Part shown: positions 32,920-41,733 of the stretch, piece by piece
How positions within the stretch are numbered: the first letter of the stretch is position 1
Layout: the number at the start of each line of letters is the position of its first letter
Source: Fen-1364 sp049515135
GTDB lineage: Bacteria > Spirochaetota > Spirochaetia > SZUA-6 > Fen-1364
Assembly: GCA_049515135.1 (NCBI GenBank)
Contig: JBEKUJ010000004.1
Coordinates: forward strand, 62,001-126,000
Length of the DNA: 64,000 nucleotides
Direction: 5' to 3'
Made by a program: the position numbers and the translations under genes
The notes under the pieces: generated by a model
What the model was told of the DNA's origin: nothing
The model's input: the letters and a program-made list of their open reading frames with translations, nothing else
Databases searched by the model: none

Positions 32920-33426
32920 TCAGGTAACCTCCTCGCCGCGGGCCATCAGCACCTTGCCCGTGCGCACCATCTCAATGACTCCGTAGCCGCCCAGCATCCT
33001 GTGCAGGGCGTCCAGCTTTTCCGTGTTTCCCGTGATCTGAGCGGTCAGCGCGTTCTCCGAAAGATCCAGCACGTGGCCCTTGAATGTGTGCACCACGTCC
33101 AGCACCTCGGTGCGCTTCTCCGGAGGGCAGCGCACCTTGACAAGAGCCAGCTCCCGCTGGATCACGTCTCTGCCCGTGTTGTCGATGGCATGCACGACAT
33201 CCACCAGCTTGGTCAGCTGCAGGATGATGTGGCCGATGGTCCTCTCGTCTCCCGTGGCCACGATGTTCATGTGGGAGAACGCCGGGTCATGGGCCTCCGA
33301 GACGACGAGACTGTCGATGTTGAAGCCCCTGCGGGCGAACACCAGCGCAATCCGGTTCAGCACGCCGAACTTGTTGGCCACGTAGAGGCTCACCAGGTGC
33401 TTGCGGACGTTCCCGGGCGTCGCCAT
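32920..33426 (-). CDS. ilvN: Acetolactate synthase small (regulatory) subunit
   Basis: The 168-aa product has an N-terminal ACT domain: LVSLYVANKFGVLNRIALVFARRGFNIDS in outline, then the typical second part (LALVKVRCPPEKRTEVLDVV). This subunit binds branched-chain amino acids and sets feedback inhibition of the IlvB catalytic chain. It overlaps ilvB by 1 nt (TGATG). Confidence 0.92.
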   Translation of the reverse strand: MATPGNVRKHLVSLYVANKFGVLNRIALVFARRGFNIDSLVVSEAHDPAFSHMNIVATGDERTIGHIILQLTKLVDVVHAIDNTGRDVIQRELALVKVRCPPEKRTEVLDVVHTFKGHVLDLSENALTAQITGNTEKLDALHRMLGGYGVIEMVRTGKVLMARGEEVT

Positions 33427-35138
33427 CAGGAACGTCCCTTCGCAGGCTCGGGGCCGAGGATCATGTCCTTCATGGAAGCGCCGGCGGGGATCATGGGGAA
33501 AACGTTATCCTCTTTTGCCACCTCGGCGTCAATGACCACCGGACCGTCCGTGTACGCGAGGGCCTTCTCCAGCACGGGCGTCACGTCCCTGTTCCTCCGG
33601 ATGCGGAAGGCCTTGCATCCGTAGCTCTCGGCAAGCTTCACGAAGTCCGGGTTTCCCACCAGGTCCACCCCCGAGAGGCGGTTCTCCCAGAAGAGGTTCT
33701 GCCACTGGCGAACCATCCCTAGATAATGATTGTTGACAATGAGTATTTTGATTGGAAGCTTCAAGTTGGCCGCCGTGGAAAGCTCATACATCGTCATTTG
33801 GAATCCGCCATCGCCGACGATCGCGCAGACAAGCTCTTTCGGACGCGCCAGCTGGGCCCCGATGGCCGCGGGAAAGCCGAACCCCATGGTGCCCGCGCCG
33901 CCGGAGGATATCCATTTGAATCTCTCCTCGGTCAGGTAGAACTGGGCAGCCCACATCTGGTGCTGGCCCACGTCCGTGGTGACGATGGCCTTGCCCTGCG
34001 TGAGCCGGTACAGCTCGTCGATCGCATACTGGGCCTCGAAGGTTCCCTTCTTGTGGTAGCGCAGCGGATAGGTCTTCTTCCACCCGTCTATGCGCTGGCG
34101 CCACTCCTGCGTGTCCCCGGGAACGAGCTGCCTGTTCAGCTGCGCAAGCACGGCGCGCGCGTCCCCGACGATGGCGCAGTCCATGGCGTACAGCTTGTTG
34201 AGCTCTGCAGGGTCGATGTCCACGTGGATCTTTCGCGCATCGGGGCAGAAGGTATCCGGGGTACCGGTGATCCTGTCGTCCCAGCGCGACCCCACCGACA
34301 TGATCAGATCGCAGTCCACCACCGCCTTGTTGGCGTACGCCGTACCGTGCATTCCGAGCATCCCCATGCTCAGCGGGTGCGTCTCCGGAAACGCCCCCTT
34401 GCCCAGGAGGGTGTTGGTGACGGGGATCTGCATTTTTTCGGCCAGCACGCGCAACTCCTGCTCCGCTCCCGAGATCACCGCCCCGTGCCCAACCAGGAGC
34501 ACGGGCCGCTTTGCCTGGTGGAGCAGCTGCGCCGCGCAGGCAATCTGCTCGGGGTCGCCTTCTTCGGGAACGTGGTAGCCGGGGAGGTGGAAATCTTCAT
34601 CCATGCGCAGCTCGATTGTCATGTTGGAGCAGTTGCGGGGAATGTCCACCAGCACGGGCCCGGGCCGGCCGGAGCTGGCCAGGTAGAATGCCTCACGGAG
34701 CACGCGCGGTATTTCGGCCGCATCCTTGATGAGATAGGAGTGCTTGACCACAGGCAGGGAAATCCCTGTGACATCAGCCTCCTGGAAAGCATCCATTCCC
34801 AGGTCTTTCACGCTGGCCTGGCCGGTGAGCACGACCATGGGGACGGAGTCCATCTTTGCCGTCAGGATTCCCGTGATCGTATTTGTGGCGCCCGGTCCGG
34901 ACGTGACCAGGACCACCCCCGGCTGCCCGGATGCGCGCGCAAACCCGTCCGCCATGTGCGTGGCGCCCTGCTCGTGCCGGGTCAGTATCAGCTGGATGGA
35001 GGAGTCCACGAGGGCGTCGAACAGAGGAATGGCAGCGCCGCCGGGAAGGCCGAAAACGTATTTCACTCCCTGCTGCTGCAGTACATGCACCACTGCCTGG
35101 GCGCCCGTGAAAGAGCGCTTCGCCTTCGCATCTCCCAT
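33426..35138 (-). CDS. ilvB: Acetolactate synthase large (catalytic) subunit
   Basis: The product (570 aa from ATG 35138) condenses pyruvate with pyruvate or 2-ketobutyrate using ThDP, Mg and FAD. The N-terminal domain has VFGLPGGAAIPLFDAL and RHEQGATHMADGFARA, whose Glu activates ThDP. The ThDP motif is GDGGFQMTMYELSTAANLK...NN near residue 470. An upstream ATG at 35153 is possible, but GGGGA is better placed for 35138. First gene of ilvB-ilvN-leuC-leuD-ilvD. A weak promoter is seen at 35177-35206. No leader peptide with Leu/Val/Ile codons or T-box was recognised, so control is probably by a protein regulator or feedback. Confidence 0.94.
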   Translation of the reverse strand: MGDAKAKRSFTGAQAVVHVLQQQGVKYVFGLPGGAAIPLFDALVDSSIQLILTRHEQGATHMADGFARASGQPGVVLVTSGPGATNTITGILTAKMDSVPMVVLTGQASVKDLGMDAFQEADVTGISLPVVKHSYLIKDAAEIPRVLREAFYLASSGRPGPVLVDIPRNCSNMTIELRMDEDFHLPGYHVPEEGDPEQIACAAQLLHQAKRPVLLVGHGAVISGAEQELRVLAEKMQIPVTNTLLGKGAFPETHPLSMGMLGMHGTAYANKAVVDCDLIMSVGSRWDDRITGTPDTFCPDARKIHVDIDPAELNKLYAMDCAIVGDARAVLAQLNRQLVPGDTQEWRQRIDGWKKTYPLRYHKKGTFEAQYAIDELYRLTQGKAIVTTDVGQHQMWAAQFYLTEERFKWISSGGAGTMGFGFPAAIGAQLARPKELVCAIVGDGGFQMTMYELSTAANLKLPIKILIVNNHYLGMVRQWQNLFWENRLSGVDLVGNPDFVKLAESYGCKAFRIRRNRDVTPVLEKALAYTDGPVVIDAEVAKEDNVFPMIPAGASMKDMILGPEPAKGRS

Positions 35139-35176
35139 TGGTAGAGTCCCCATCCTTTCCGATGTTCTAGGGTTCT

Positions 35177-35206
35177 AAAGTACTGTCCAGCACCGGCGAA
35201 AAACAA
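35177..35206 (-). promoter_or_regulatory. Possible promoter of the ilv-leu cluster
   Basis: On the minus strand TTGTTT (35206-35201) and TACTTT (35182-35177) are separated by 18 bp, about 40 bp ahead of ilvB. Matches to the sigma70 consensus are moderate. It partly faces the lysyl-tRNA synthetase promoter in the same divergent interval. Confidence 0.33.
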
Positions 35207-35238
35207 GCGGATTCTCGCCTCCCTCCCGGCATCAATCC

Positions 35239-35267
35239 TTGACTCCCCCCTGGCAAAGCGATATGAC
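35239..35267 (+). promoter_or_regulatory. Sigma70-type promoter of the lysyl-tRNA synthetase gene
   Basis: TTGACT (35239-35244), a 17-bp spacer and TATGAC (35262-35267) make one of the best matches in the window. Transcription should begin near 35274, only a few bases from ATG 35278, so the message may be almost leaderless. Confidence 0.5.
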
Positions 35268-35277
35268 GGTAGGACTT

Positions 35278-36867
35278 ATGAGCCCGGTGACGTACAAGGA
35301 ATGGCCGTTCGTGGAGGCGCAGAGGATCCTGTCCCGTCTCTCGCGAGCTGGGAAAAGCAGCGTTGTGGCGGAGACAGGCTACGGTCCGTCAGGGCTCCCG
35401 CATATCGGAACCTTCGGCGAGGTGGCCCGGACGTCATTCGTGCTCCAGGCCCTCGGCGCCATTTCGCCCCAGGTCAGCGCGTCCATCGTTGCGTTTTCCG
35501 ACGACATGGACGGCCTGCGCGAGGTGCCCAAGAATCTTCCCAACGCCCAGATGCTGCAGGAGCATCTGGGCAAACCGCTCACCTCCATCCCTGACCCCTT
35601 CGGGGAGGAGAGATCCTTCGCGCACTACATGAACAAGAAGCTGCGCGAGTTCCTGGATTCCTTCGGGTTCCGCTACCAGTTCGCATCTTCGACGGACAAG
35701 TACGCCTCCGGTGCATTCGATGATGGTCTGCGCAGGGTCATGGAGCACTACGAGGAAGTCAGCGACCTGTTTCGGGCAACCATCGCCGAGGAGAAGAGGG
35801 CCGCGTGGAGCCCGTTCTTCCCCATCTGCGAGAGGTGCAGCCGCATCTACTCCACGCGCGTCACCGGCTACGATCCAAAGGCATGCACAATTTCCTACGT
35901 ATGCGACGTCGACTCCCCCGGCAAATATTCCGCGTGCGGCCACTCAGCCACAACGAGCATCCTGGGGGGAAAGTGCAAGGTGGGCTGGAAGGTGGACTGG
36001 GCCCTGCGCTGGTACTGCCTGGGTGTTGACTACGAGATGCACGGGGAAGACCTGCTGGAGTCGGCGCGCCTGTCCTCGCGGATCGTGAAGGTCCTGGGAG
36101 GAGAGCCTCCAGAGCTCTTCAAGTACGAGCTGTTTCTGGATGAGAACGGAAAGAAGATCTCGAAGAAGATCGGCAACGGGGTGTCCCTGGAACAGTGGCT
36201 CCGCTATGCTCCCGTTGACTCCCTCCTGTATTTCATGTACCTCAAGCCTCAGCAAGCCAAGAGGATGGGGCTTCCGCTCCTGCCCGAGATCATCGACCAG
36301 TATCTTGAGCTGGTGGAATCATGGGACGGGTCCGAGGACTCCCCCGTTCCGTTCATTTCCCGGCTTTCCAGCAAGGGTCACGCGGGGAAGCTGTCCGGCA
36401 AGAAGGTCGTCACCTACTCCCTCATCCTTGAGCTGATCCTGGCGCTCAACCAGGATGATCCCCGCATCGTTCGCGACTACCTCCTGAAGTACCAGCCAGA
36501 CATCGCCGGTAACGTCGCATACTACGAGCACCTGATCGAAGATGCGCTTGCCTACTATCGCGATGTCATGCTCCCCGGCCGCAAGAGCGAAGAGGCAGGC
36601 CACGACCTGGACGAAGCCCTTGGCGCGCTTCGAGACCTCCTTGTGCAGCTGCGGGACACTGGCGCCGTCCCAGACGCGGACTCCCTCCAGACTCAGGCAT
36701 TCCAGGTATCCAAGGACCGGGAGCTCACGATGAAGGACTGGTTCCGGACCCTCTACCGCGTATTCCTGGGTCAGTCCCAGGGCCCGAGGATCGGCAGCTT
36801 CATTGCGCTTCTGGGATTCGACAAGACAATCGAGCGCCTGAACGCGCACCTGGGGGTTGGAGGATAG
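35278..36867 (+). CDS. lysK: Lysyl-tRNA synthetase, class I
   Basis: The product (529 aa) charges tRNA-Lys, but belongs to the class I LysRS type common in archaea and found in spirochaetes and some alphaproteobacteria, not the usual bacterial class II enzyme. The HIGH-like motif is GYGPSGLPHIGTFGEV (residues 30-45) and the KMSKS-like motif is GKKISKKIGNG. A zinc-type four-cysteine region is seen at ICERCSRIYS and later CDVDSPGKYSACGH. The C-terminal helical domain is complete. ATG 35278 fits the promoter position; ATG 35263 would add five residues but overlaps the -10 box. The type is a useful lineage marker. Confidence 0.93.
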   Translation: MSPVTYKEWPFVEAQRILSRLSRAGKSSVVAETGYGPSGLPHIGTFGEVARTSFVLQALGAISPQVSASIVAFSDDMDGLREVPKNLPNAQMLQEHLGKPLTSIPDPFGEERSFAHYMNKKLREFLDSFGFRYQFASSTDKYASGAFDDGLRRVMEHYEEVSDLFRATIAEEKRAAWSPFFPICERCSRIYSTRVTGYDPKACTISYVCDVDSPGKYSACGHSATTSILGGKCKVGWKVDWALRWYCLGVDYEMHGEDLLESARLSSRIVKVLGGEPPELFKYELFLDENGKKISKKIGNGVSLEQWLRYAPVDSLLYFMYLKPQQAKRMGLPLLPEIIDQYLELVESWDGSEDSPVPFISRLSSKGHAGKLSGKKVVTYSLILELILALNQDDPRIVRDYLLKYQPDIAGNVAYYEHLIEDALAYYRDVMLPGRKSEEAGHDLDEALGALRDLLVQLRDTGAVPDADSLQTQAFQVSKDRELTMKDWFRTLYRVFLGQSQGPRIGSFIALLGFDKTIERLNAHLGVGG

Positions 36868-36923
36868 GAGCGTCAGGGCGATGACACGACTCGCGCCGGC
36901 GGACACGGGTGCCGAGGAGGAAC

Positions 36924-38210
36924 ATGGCGGAAAAAAGCGGTGACGTGAAAACGCTTGAAGCGGCCCGGAGCGTCCTTGCGGGGGAAAAGAAAAGGGGCCT
37001 GGTAAGGCGGATCCTCCCTTTCCTCGGCCCTGCCTTCATCGCCTGCGTTGCGTATATCGACCCCGGCAATTTCGCCACGAATGTGCAGGGAGGCTCGGAG
37101 TTCGGGCTTATGCTGCTGTGGGTTATCCTGGCCGCGAATCTCATGGCAATGCTTTTGCAGACCCTTTCCGCAAAGCTGGGGATTGCAACGGGAAAGAACC
37201 TGGCCGAGCATTGCCGCGAGCGCCTGCCCCGGTGGCTGGTCGTGGTGATGTGGATCGTGGCAGAAATCGCGGCCATGGCGACCGACCTTGCAGAGTTCCT
37301 GGGGGCCACCCTGGGGTTTTCCCTCCTGTTCGGGATTCCGCTATGGCTCGGGGTCATTCTCACCGCCATCGCAACACTCATCATTCTCAGCCTTGAGCGC
37401 TTCGGCTTCCGTCCGCTGGAGGCGGTCATCACAGCCCTCGTCGGGGTCATTGCCGTGTCCTACGTGATCGAGATGGTGCTGGTGCGCCCGCCCCTGGGCC
37501 AGGTCCTCGTACACTCCGTCGTCCCGCAGCTTGCCGGCACCGAGAGCGTCCTCCTGGCCGTGGGAATCATCGGGGCCACCGTGATGCCTCACGTCATCTT
37601 CCTTCACTCCTCTCTCACCCAGAGCCGCATCGTGGTCAAGGAGCCCCGAAAGCTGCAGCGGCTCCTCAGGTTCGAGATTGCCGACGTCGGCATCGCCATG
37701 GGCCTTGCCGGAATCATCAACATGGCAATGTTGATCATGGCAGCGCAGACCTTCCACGTGCACGGGATGACGAACATCGCAACCATCGAGGACGCCCATA
37801 AGACGCTTGTGCCTCTCCTGGGCGCCGCTGCAAGCTGGGTGTTCGCTATTTCGCTCCTCGCCTCCGGGCTGTCCTCTTCCTCCGTCGGCACCATGGCGGG
37901 CCAGGTGATCATGCAGGGCTTCATCCATCGGCAGATCCCGGCGTGGATCCGAAGGCTCGTGACAATGGTGCCGTCCGTCCTGGTGATTGTCCTGGGCATC
38001 GACCCGACCCGCGCTCTCGTGCTGAGCCAGGTTGTTCTCAGCTTCGCCCTGCCCTTTCCCGTCATCCCCCTGATCTTTTTCACACGAAGGAAAGACCTGA
38101 TGGGCGTCCTGGTGAACAAGCCCCTGACGACAATCGCCGGTGGTCTGGCGGCGGCTGTGATCCTGGGGCTGAATGTGTATCTTCTTTACCAGACCTTCGC
38201 AGGAGGGTAA
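36924..38210 (+). CDS. mntH: Nramp-family divalent metal transporter
   Basis: The product (428 aa) should import Mn2+ or Fe2+ with protons. About eleven membrane helices are visible. The metal-binding helix 1 has DPGNFATN, and helix 6 has GATVMPHVIFLHSSL with the Met-Pro-His motif; both are required for transition-metal selectivity. ATG 36924 has GAGGAGG immediately upstream and was chosen over 36909. A Usp gene follows after 4 nt. No MntR, Fur or manganese riboswitch signal was recognised in front. Confidence 0.9.
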   Translation: MAEKSGDVKTLEAARSVLAGEKKRGLVRRILPFLGPAFIACVAYIDPGNFATNVQGGSEFGLMLLWVILAANLMAMLLQTLSAKLGIATGKNLAEHCRERLPRWLVVVMWIVAEIAAMATDLAEFLGATLGFSLLFGIPLWLGVILTAIATLIILSLERFGFRPLEAVITALVGVIAVSYVIEMVLVRPPLGQVLVHSVVPQLAGTESVLLAVGIIGATVMPHVIFLHSSLTQSRIVVKEPRKLQRLLRFEIADVGIAMGLAGIINMAMLIMAAQTFHVHGMTNIATIEDAHKTLVPLLGAAASWVFAISLLASGLSSSSVGTMAGQVIMQGFIHRQIPAWIRRLVTMVPSVLVIVLGIDPTRALVLSQVVLSFALPFPVIPLIFFTRRKDLMGVLVNKPLTTIAGGLAAAVILGLNVYLLYQTFAGG

Positions 38211-38214
38211 TGCG

Positions 38215-39126
38215 ATGTTCAAGCACATCCTCGTCCCTCTGGACGGATCTCGCCTGGCGGAATCGGCGCTCGGGATGGCAGCGTCGCTTGCGAAGAAGTT
38301 CGACGCCTCCCTCACTCTCATCCACGTGATCGAAAGGGACGCTCCGTCGGAAATCCACAGTGAAAGACACCTGGTCTCCGCCGATGAGGCATCCGCGTAT
38401 CTGGATGAGGTGGCCCACCTGTCCTCTCTAGCCGGCGTGCGCGTGTCGACCCATGTGCACACCTCGCAGGTGATCGACGTCGCGGAAAGCGTCACAGAAC
38501 ACTCCACGGAGCTGGCCCCCGACCTCATTGTCATGAGCAGGCACGGGAGAGGGGGGGCACGGCGCCTTCTCTTCGGGGACATCGCGCAGCAGATCATTGC
38601 GCGAGGAAAGACCCCGGTCCTGGTTGTCCGCCCCACGACGGACGTGAGGGGGGAAAGCTCCAGCGCGGACTGGCGCACCATCCTTGCGCCCATTGACGGT
38701 GACCCATCCCATGAAAAGGGCCTGCCCGTTGCCTCCGATCTGGCCCTTGCCTTCCGGTGCCGGCTTCATCTTCTGATGGTTGTGCCGACCATCGGGAAAC
38801 TTGGCGGGTTCCAGGCCGCGCTCTCGCTCCTGCTCCCCGGCACCACCCGGGTAAAGCTGGAAATGGACAGCGCGAGCGCTCGGGACTACCTGAGCGCCCG
38901 GGAGAAAGAGCTCCAGGGCGCAGGGGTTCACGCCGGCAGCGAGACCTCGCGAGGTGACCCCGCGCGGGCTATCATCAGAGCAGCCCGCCGCCTCACGGCG
39001 GACCTCGTTGTCATGGGCACCCATGGAAGGGCAGGCACGGACGCGTTCTGGGCAGGAAGCGTGGCCGCGCAGGTGGTTGCGCGCGCCAGCGTCCCGCTCC
39101 TCCTGGTGCCCCTCAAGGAGAAGTAG
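38215..39126 (+). CDS. Tandem universal stress protein
   Basis: The 303-aa product contains two Usp domains. Domain 1 starts FKHILVPLDGSRLAESAL and ends with PDLIVMSRHGRGG-x-RRLLFGDIAQQI. Domain 2 starts WRTILAPIDGDP and ends DLVVMGTHGRAGTDAFWAGSVA. G-x-HGR-G-x(9)-G-S/D is the ATP-binding signature; both copies look intact. Start ATG 38215 follows AGGAGG. It sits 4 nt after the metal transporter and is probably cotranscribed. The 3' end overlaps the convergent deacetylase by 14 nt. Confidence 0.88.
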   Translation: MFKHILVPLDGSRLAESALGMAASLAKKFDASLTLIHVIERDAPSEIHSERHLVSADEASAYLDEVAHLSSLAGVRVSTHVHTSQVIDVAESVTEHSTELAPDLIVMSRHGRGGARRLLFGDIAQQIIARGKTPVLVVRPTTDVRGESSSADWRTILAPIDGDPSHEKGLPVASDLALAFRCRLHLLMVVPTIGKLGGFQAALSLLLPGTTRVKLEMDSASARDYLSAREKELQGAGVHAGSETSRGDPARAIIRAARRLTADLVVMGTHGRAGTDAFWAGSVAAQVVARASVPLLLVPLKEK

Positions 39127-40090
39127 AGGGAACCTGGACAGGCTGGCCCCGGGAGGGAGGGGAAAGAGGCTGCGCGGCAGGGTCCGTTTGTGGTTCCGGG
39201 CCCGCGGGAGCGGGCGCAGCGGCCTGGCCTGCTACGCCCGCTGCGCCTGCTTCCCCTGCGACGCCCTCCGGCGTCCCTGACATATTCAGGTACTTCTGCA
39301 TCGTATCAACCAGGGACTTCTCGGATTCTGTCCTGATCAGGCCCGTGAGGCTGAACAAACCTTCTTTGCAGTGAACGACGCCCGGCCACGTGCTGCGTGC
39401 GCTTGTGAAGCCCGCCTCCCTGGCGGCAGCCACCACCCTCGCGTCGTACTGGCCGAACGGATATGCAAGGGACGTCACGGAGACGCCGGTGCGGGCCTCT
39501 ATGATCTGCTTGGCGCCGGCGATCTCCCTCTTCAGGGTCTCATCCTTCTGGATGCGCGTGAGGTAAGGATGCGTGTACGTATGGCAGCCCAGCCGCATGC
39601 CGGCCCTTGCCAGGTCTCTGATCTCGTCCCACGTCATGTGGTTCTTCATCCCCACCACGACGACCCAGATATAGAAGGTCGCTGAGAAGTCATATTTCTT
39701 GAGAAGCGGAAAGGCGTAGCGGTACTGGCTTTGCCAGTCGTCGTCGAAGGATATGATGACTGACCGTGGCGGGAGCGCGGCTCCGTTGTTGATGTGATTG
39801 GCCAGGTCATCGAAGCTGATGGACACATACCCGTTCTGCTTCAGCCAGGCCAGCTCCTCATCCAGGGCCTGCGGCGTGGCGATATACCGGCGCACGGCAG
39901 GTGTGTCGCTTTCGACATACGGCCTGATGGCGTGGTAAATGAGGATCGGGACAACCGTGGTGGCCGTTCCTTCACCGTCGCGCGGCTCAGGGGGGATGAG
40001 CGGGGCGCGCCGGGTCTGCGGCTGCGCAGCCTGGGCAAACCCCAGGGCATGAATGCAAAGAGCCAAAACTACGAGAGCCCAGAGTTTCAT
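39113..40090 (-). CDS. Exported polysaccharide deacetylase-family protein
   Basis: The 325-aa product has a signal peptide (MKLWALVVLALCIHALGFAQA) and a NodB-type domain at about residues 75-255. The motif VIISFDDDWQSQY carries the catalytic and metal Asp pair, and GCHTYTHPYL is the H-x(3)-H metal motif. SLAYPFGQYDARVVAAAREAGFTSA is the third conserved strand. It likely removes acetyl groups from cell-wall or extracellular glycan. The C-terminal 60 residues are low complexity, with Gly-Ala-Pro-rich repeats. It is a single gene, convergent with the Usp gene. Confidence 0.87.
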   Translation of the reverse strand: MKLWALVVLALCIHALGFAQAAQPQTRRAPLIPPEPRDGEGTATTVVPILIYHAIRPYVESDTPAVRRYIATPQALDEELAWLKQNGYVSISFDDLANHINNGAALPPRSVIISFDDDWQSQYRYAFPLLKKYDFSATFYIWVVVVGMKNHMTWDEIRDLARAGMRLGCHTYTHPYLTRIQKDETLKREIAGAKQIIEARTGVSVTSLAYPFGQYDARVVAAAREAGFTSARSTWPGVVHCKEGLFSLTGLIRTESEKSLVDTMQKYLNMSGTPEGVAGEAGAAGVAGQAAAPAPAGPEPQTDPAAQPLSPPSRGQPVQVPSTSP

Positions 40091-40172
40091 CGCGACAGCT
40101 GTATGTCACGGAATGGGGACCAAGGTCAAGCGGGACTGGAGTTTCCTGGGCCGCTCAGTGGCGGGGGAGGAC

Positions 40173-40658
40173 CTACCGTGCCGCTCCAGCCGCCTGTTCC
40201 AGCGCGTCTTTTGCCTTCGGCACGGTCTCCTCGGGCTTCACGCCGTACCATGCGCGCAGAACCACGCCCTTCTCGTCGATCAGGAACGATGAGCGGATGA
40301 TGCCCATCGACTTCTTTCCGTACGACGTCTTCTCCCCCCACACGCCATAGGCGTCCGCCGTCGCATGCTCCATGTCGGAGAGCAGCGGAAACCCGAGGGA
40401 GAACTTGACGTCGAACTTCTTCTGGTCCTCCGGAGAATCAGGGCTGATGCCGAGCGTGGCAACGGAAAGCTTGCGGAAATCCTGCCGCGCATCGCGCACC
40501 GCGCAGGATTGCGTGGTGCATCCCGGCGTGTCGGCCTTGGGGTAGAAGTACAGGAGCACTTTACGGCCCTGAAAGTCGGACAACTTCACCGTTTTCGAAT
40601 CCTGGTCCCGCAGGGAGAACTCGGGAGCCCTGACGCCTTCGATGAGCTTCTGTTCCAT
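40173..40658 (-). CDS. bcp: Peroxiredoxin, Bcp/PrxQ type
   Basis: The product (161 aa) reduces hydrogen peroxide and organic peroxides with thioredoxin. The peroxidatic Cys is in YPKADTPGCTTQSCAVRD; the second Cys of TPGCTTQSC is five residues later, as in the typical PrxQ pair. RSSFLIDEKGVVLRAWYGVK is the C-terminal core. A much longer frame (to 41522) is antisense to the gamma carbonic anhydrase and is rejected. ATG 40658 gives the usual family start; ATG 40688 would add 10 hydrophobic residues. Confidence 0.92.
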   Translation of the reverse strand: MEQKLIEGVRAPEFSLRDQDSKTVKLSDFQGRKVLLYFYPKADTPGCTTQSCAVRDARQDFRKLSVATLGISPDSPEDQKKFDVKFSLGFPLLSDMEHATADAYGVWGEKTSYGKKSMGIIRSSFLIDEKGVVLRAWYGVKPEETVPKAKDALEQAAGAAR

Positions 40659-40718
40659 GACCAGAAGGTACAGGAGCGGGATTTGCATCGTCAAACCGCC
40701 GCGGCGTATATTTGGCAG

Positions 40719-41261
40719 ATGGTGCACAGGATCGGAGACAAGGCGCCGATCATCGATGCCACGGCTTTTATCGCGTGGAACGCGGAAGTGGCAGGGGACG
40801 TGCGGCTGGGGGCGGCAACCAGCGTATGGTTCAGCGCCACGCTGCGGGGGGACCTGGCGGGGATCACGGTGGGCGAAGGATCGAACGTCCAGGACGGGGC
40901 CACACTGCACGTCGACACCAGTCTGCCGCTTGTAATCGGGGAAAGGGTCACGATAGGTCACAACGCGGTGCTGCACGGGTGCACCGTGGGGGACGACTGC
41001 CTCATCGGCATGGGCGCCGTTGTTCTGAGCGGCGCGGTGATCGGCAGGGAAAGTATTGTCGGTGCCGGGGCCCTGGTCACCGAGGGCAAATCCTTTCCCC
41101 CGCGATCCGTCATCCTGGGAAGCCCGGCAAAGGCGGTGCGCAGCGTGGACGATGCGACGCTGGACAGGATCAGGGAGAATGGCCGCGCCTACCGGACGCT
41201 TGCCCTGCAGGCTTCGCGGGACTACCAGCAGCAGGACGGCATGCCAGCGGGGCGGACCTGA
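40719..41261 (+). CDS. Gamma-type carbonic anhydrase family protein
   Basis: The 180-aa product has the left-handed beta-helix made of hexapeptides such as ITVGEGSNVQDGATLHVD, VTIGHNAVLHGCTVGDDCLIG and VIGRESIVGAGALV. Metal-ligand histidines are present: one in LHVD and two in GHNAVLHG. Relatives include Cam, CcmM and PaaY/YrdA-type proteins. Activity of short bacterial members has often not been shown, so the family name is safer than an enzyme name. The start ATG 40719 is 60 bp from divergent bcp. Confidence 0.88.
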   Translation: MVHRIGDKAPIIDATAFIAWNAEVAGDVRLGAATSVWFSATLRGDLAGITVGEGSNVQDGATLHVDTSLPLVIGERVTIGHNAVLHGCTVGDDCLIGMGAVVLSGAVIGRESIVGAGALVTEGKSFPPRSVILGSPAKAVRSVDDATLDRIRENGRAYRTLALQASRDYQQQDGMPAGRT

Positions 41262-41297
41262 TCCGCGTTGGGCCTGGATCGCCGCCGTGAAGCTCGC

Positions 41298-41733
41298 ATG
41301 AGCGCTCCTCCAGAAGCTCCCCGACATGCCAGGGCAGCCGGCCTCCCGGTCAAAGGACTGCTGGACGCAATCGATTCCGCCATCCTGATCATCGACAGGC
41401 ACGAGGTCCTCATCGCTCTCATCCCTGAAGAGGTTCCCCATAAACCGCCTGAAGATAGACAGGTCCTTCATCCGGGACATCCCCAGGGACGCAAACAGCG
41501 TGGAGATCGCATCGGCGATCATTGGAATGGGCCGCAGCCTCAGCCTGGAAGTGGTGGCGGAGGGGGAGCAGACGGAAGAACAGGTGGCGCTGCTTCGCGA
41601 TCACGGCTGCGACTTCTTCCAGGGCCGTTTCTTCTGCGAGCCGCTGCCGGCGGACGGGAGCCGCGCTGCTCCTAAAGGGAGGGTTCAAGGCGCCGCACGA
41701 GCATGGGCAGCTCGTGCTCGAACATCGGCGTGA
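41298..41733 (+). pseudogene. Collapsed PAS-(GGDEF)-EAL gene
   Basis: From ATG 41298 one frame reads GLLDAIDSAILIIDRHEV, the opening of a PAS domain. About 41405 the sense moves to another frame, SSLSSLKRFPINRLKIDRSF, which is the middle-to-end part of an EAL domain; it continues GMGRSLSLEVVAEGEQTEEQ and DFFQGRFFCEPLPA. Hence most of PAS, any GGDEF domain and the first two thirds of EAL (with the E-x-L motif) are lost, and the joint is out of frame. A c-di-GMP phosphodiesterase of normal length was probably reduced by one internal deletion. The end overlaps the Nudix gene antisense. Confidence 0.72.

Noticed and set aside
33726..35144. 472-codon plus-strand frame
   Set aside because: Antisense to ilvB, whose ThDP and FAD motifs are intact.
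35139..35277. T-box or leader-peptide attenuator for the ilv-leu cluster
   Set aside because: No run of Leu/Ile/Val codons and no T-box-type sequence or terminator hairpin was seen upstream of ilvB.
37341..38693. 450-codon minus-strand frame
   Set aside because: Antisense to mntH and the Usp gene; highly charged composition and no motif.
40659..41522. Upstream extension of the bcp frame to 449 codons
   Set aside because: The extension is antisense to the gamma carbonic anhydrase, and PrxQ proteins begin at the chosen ATG.
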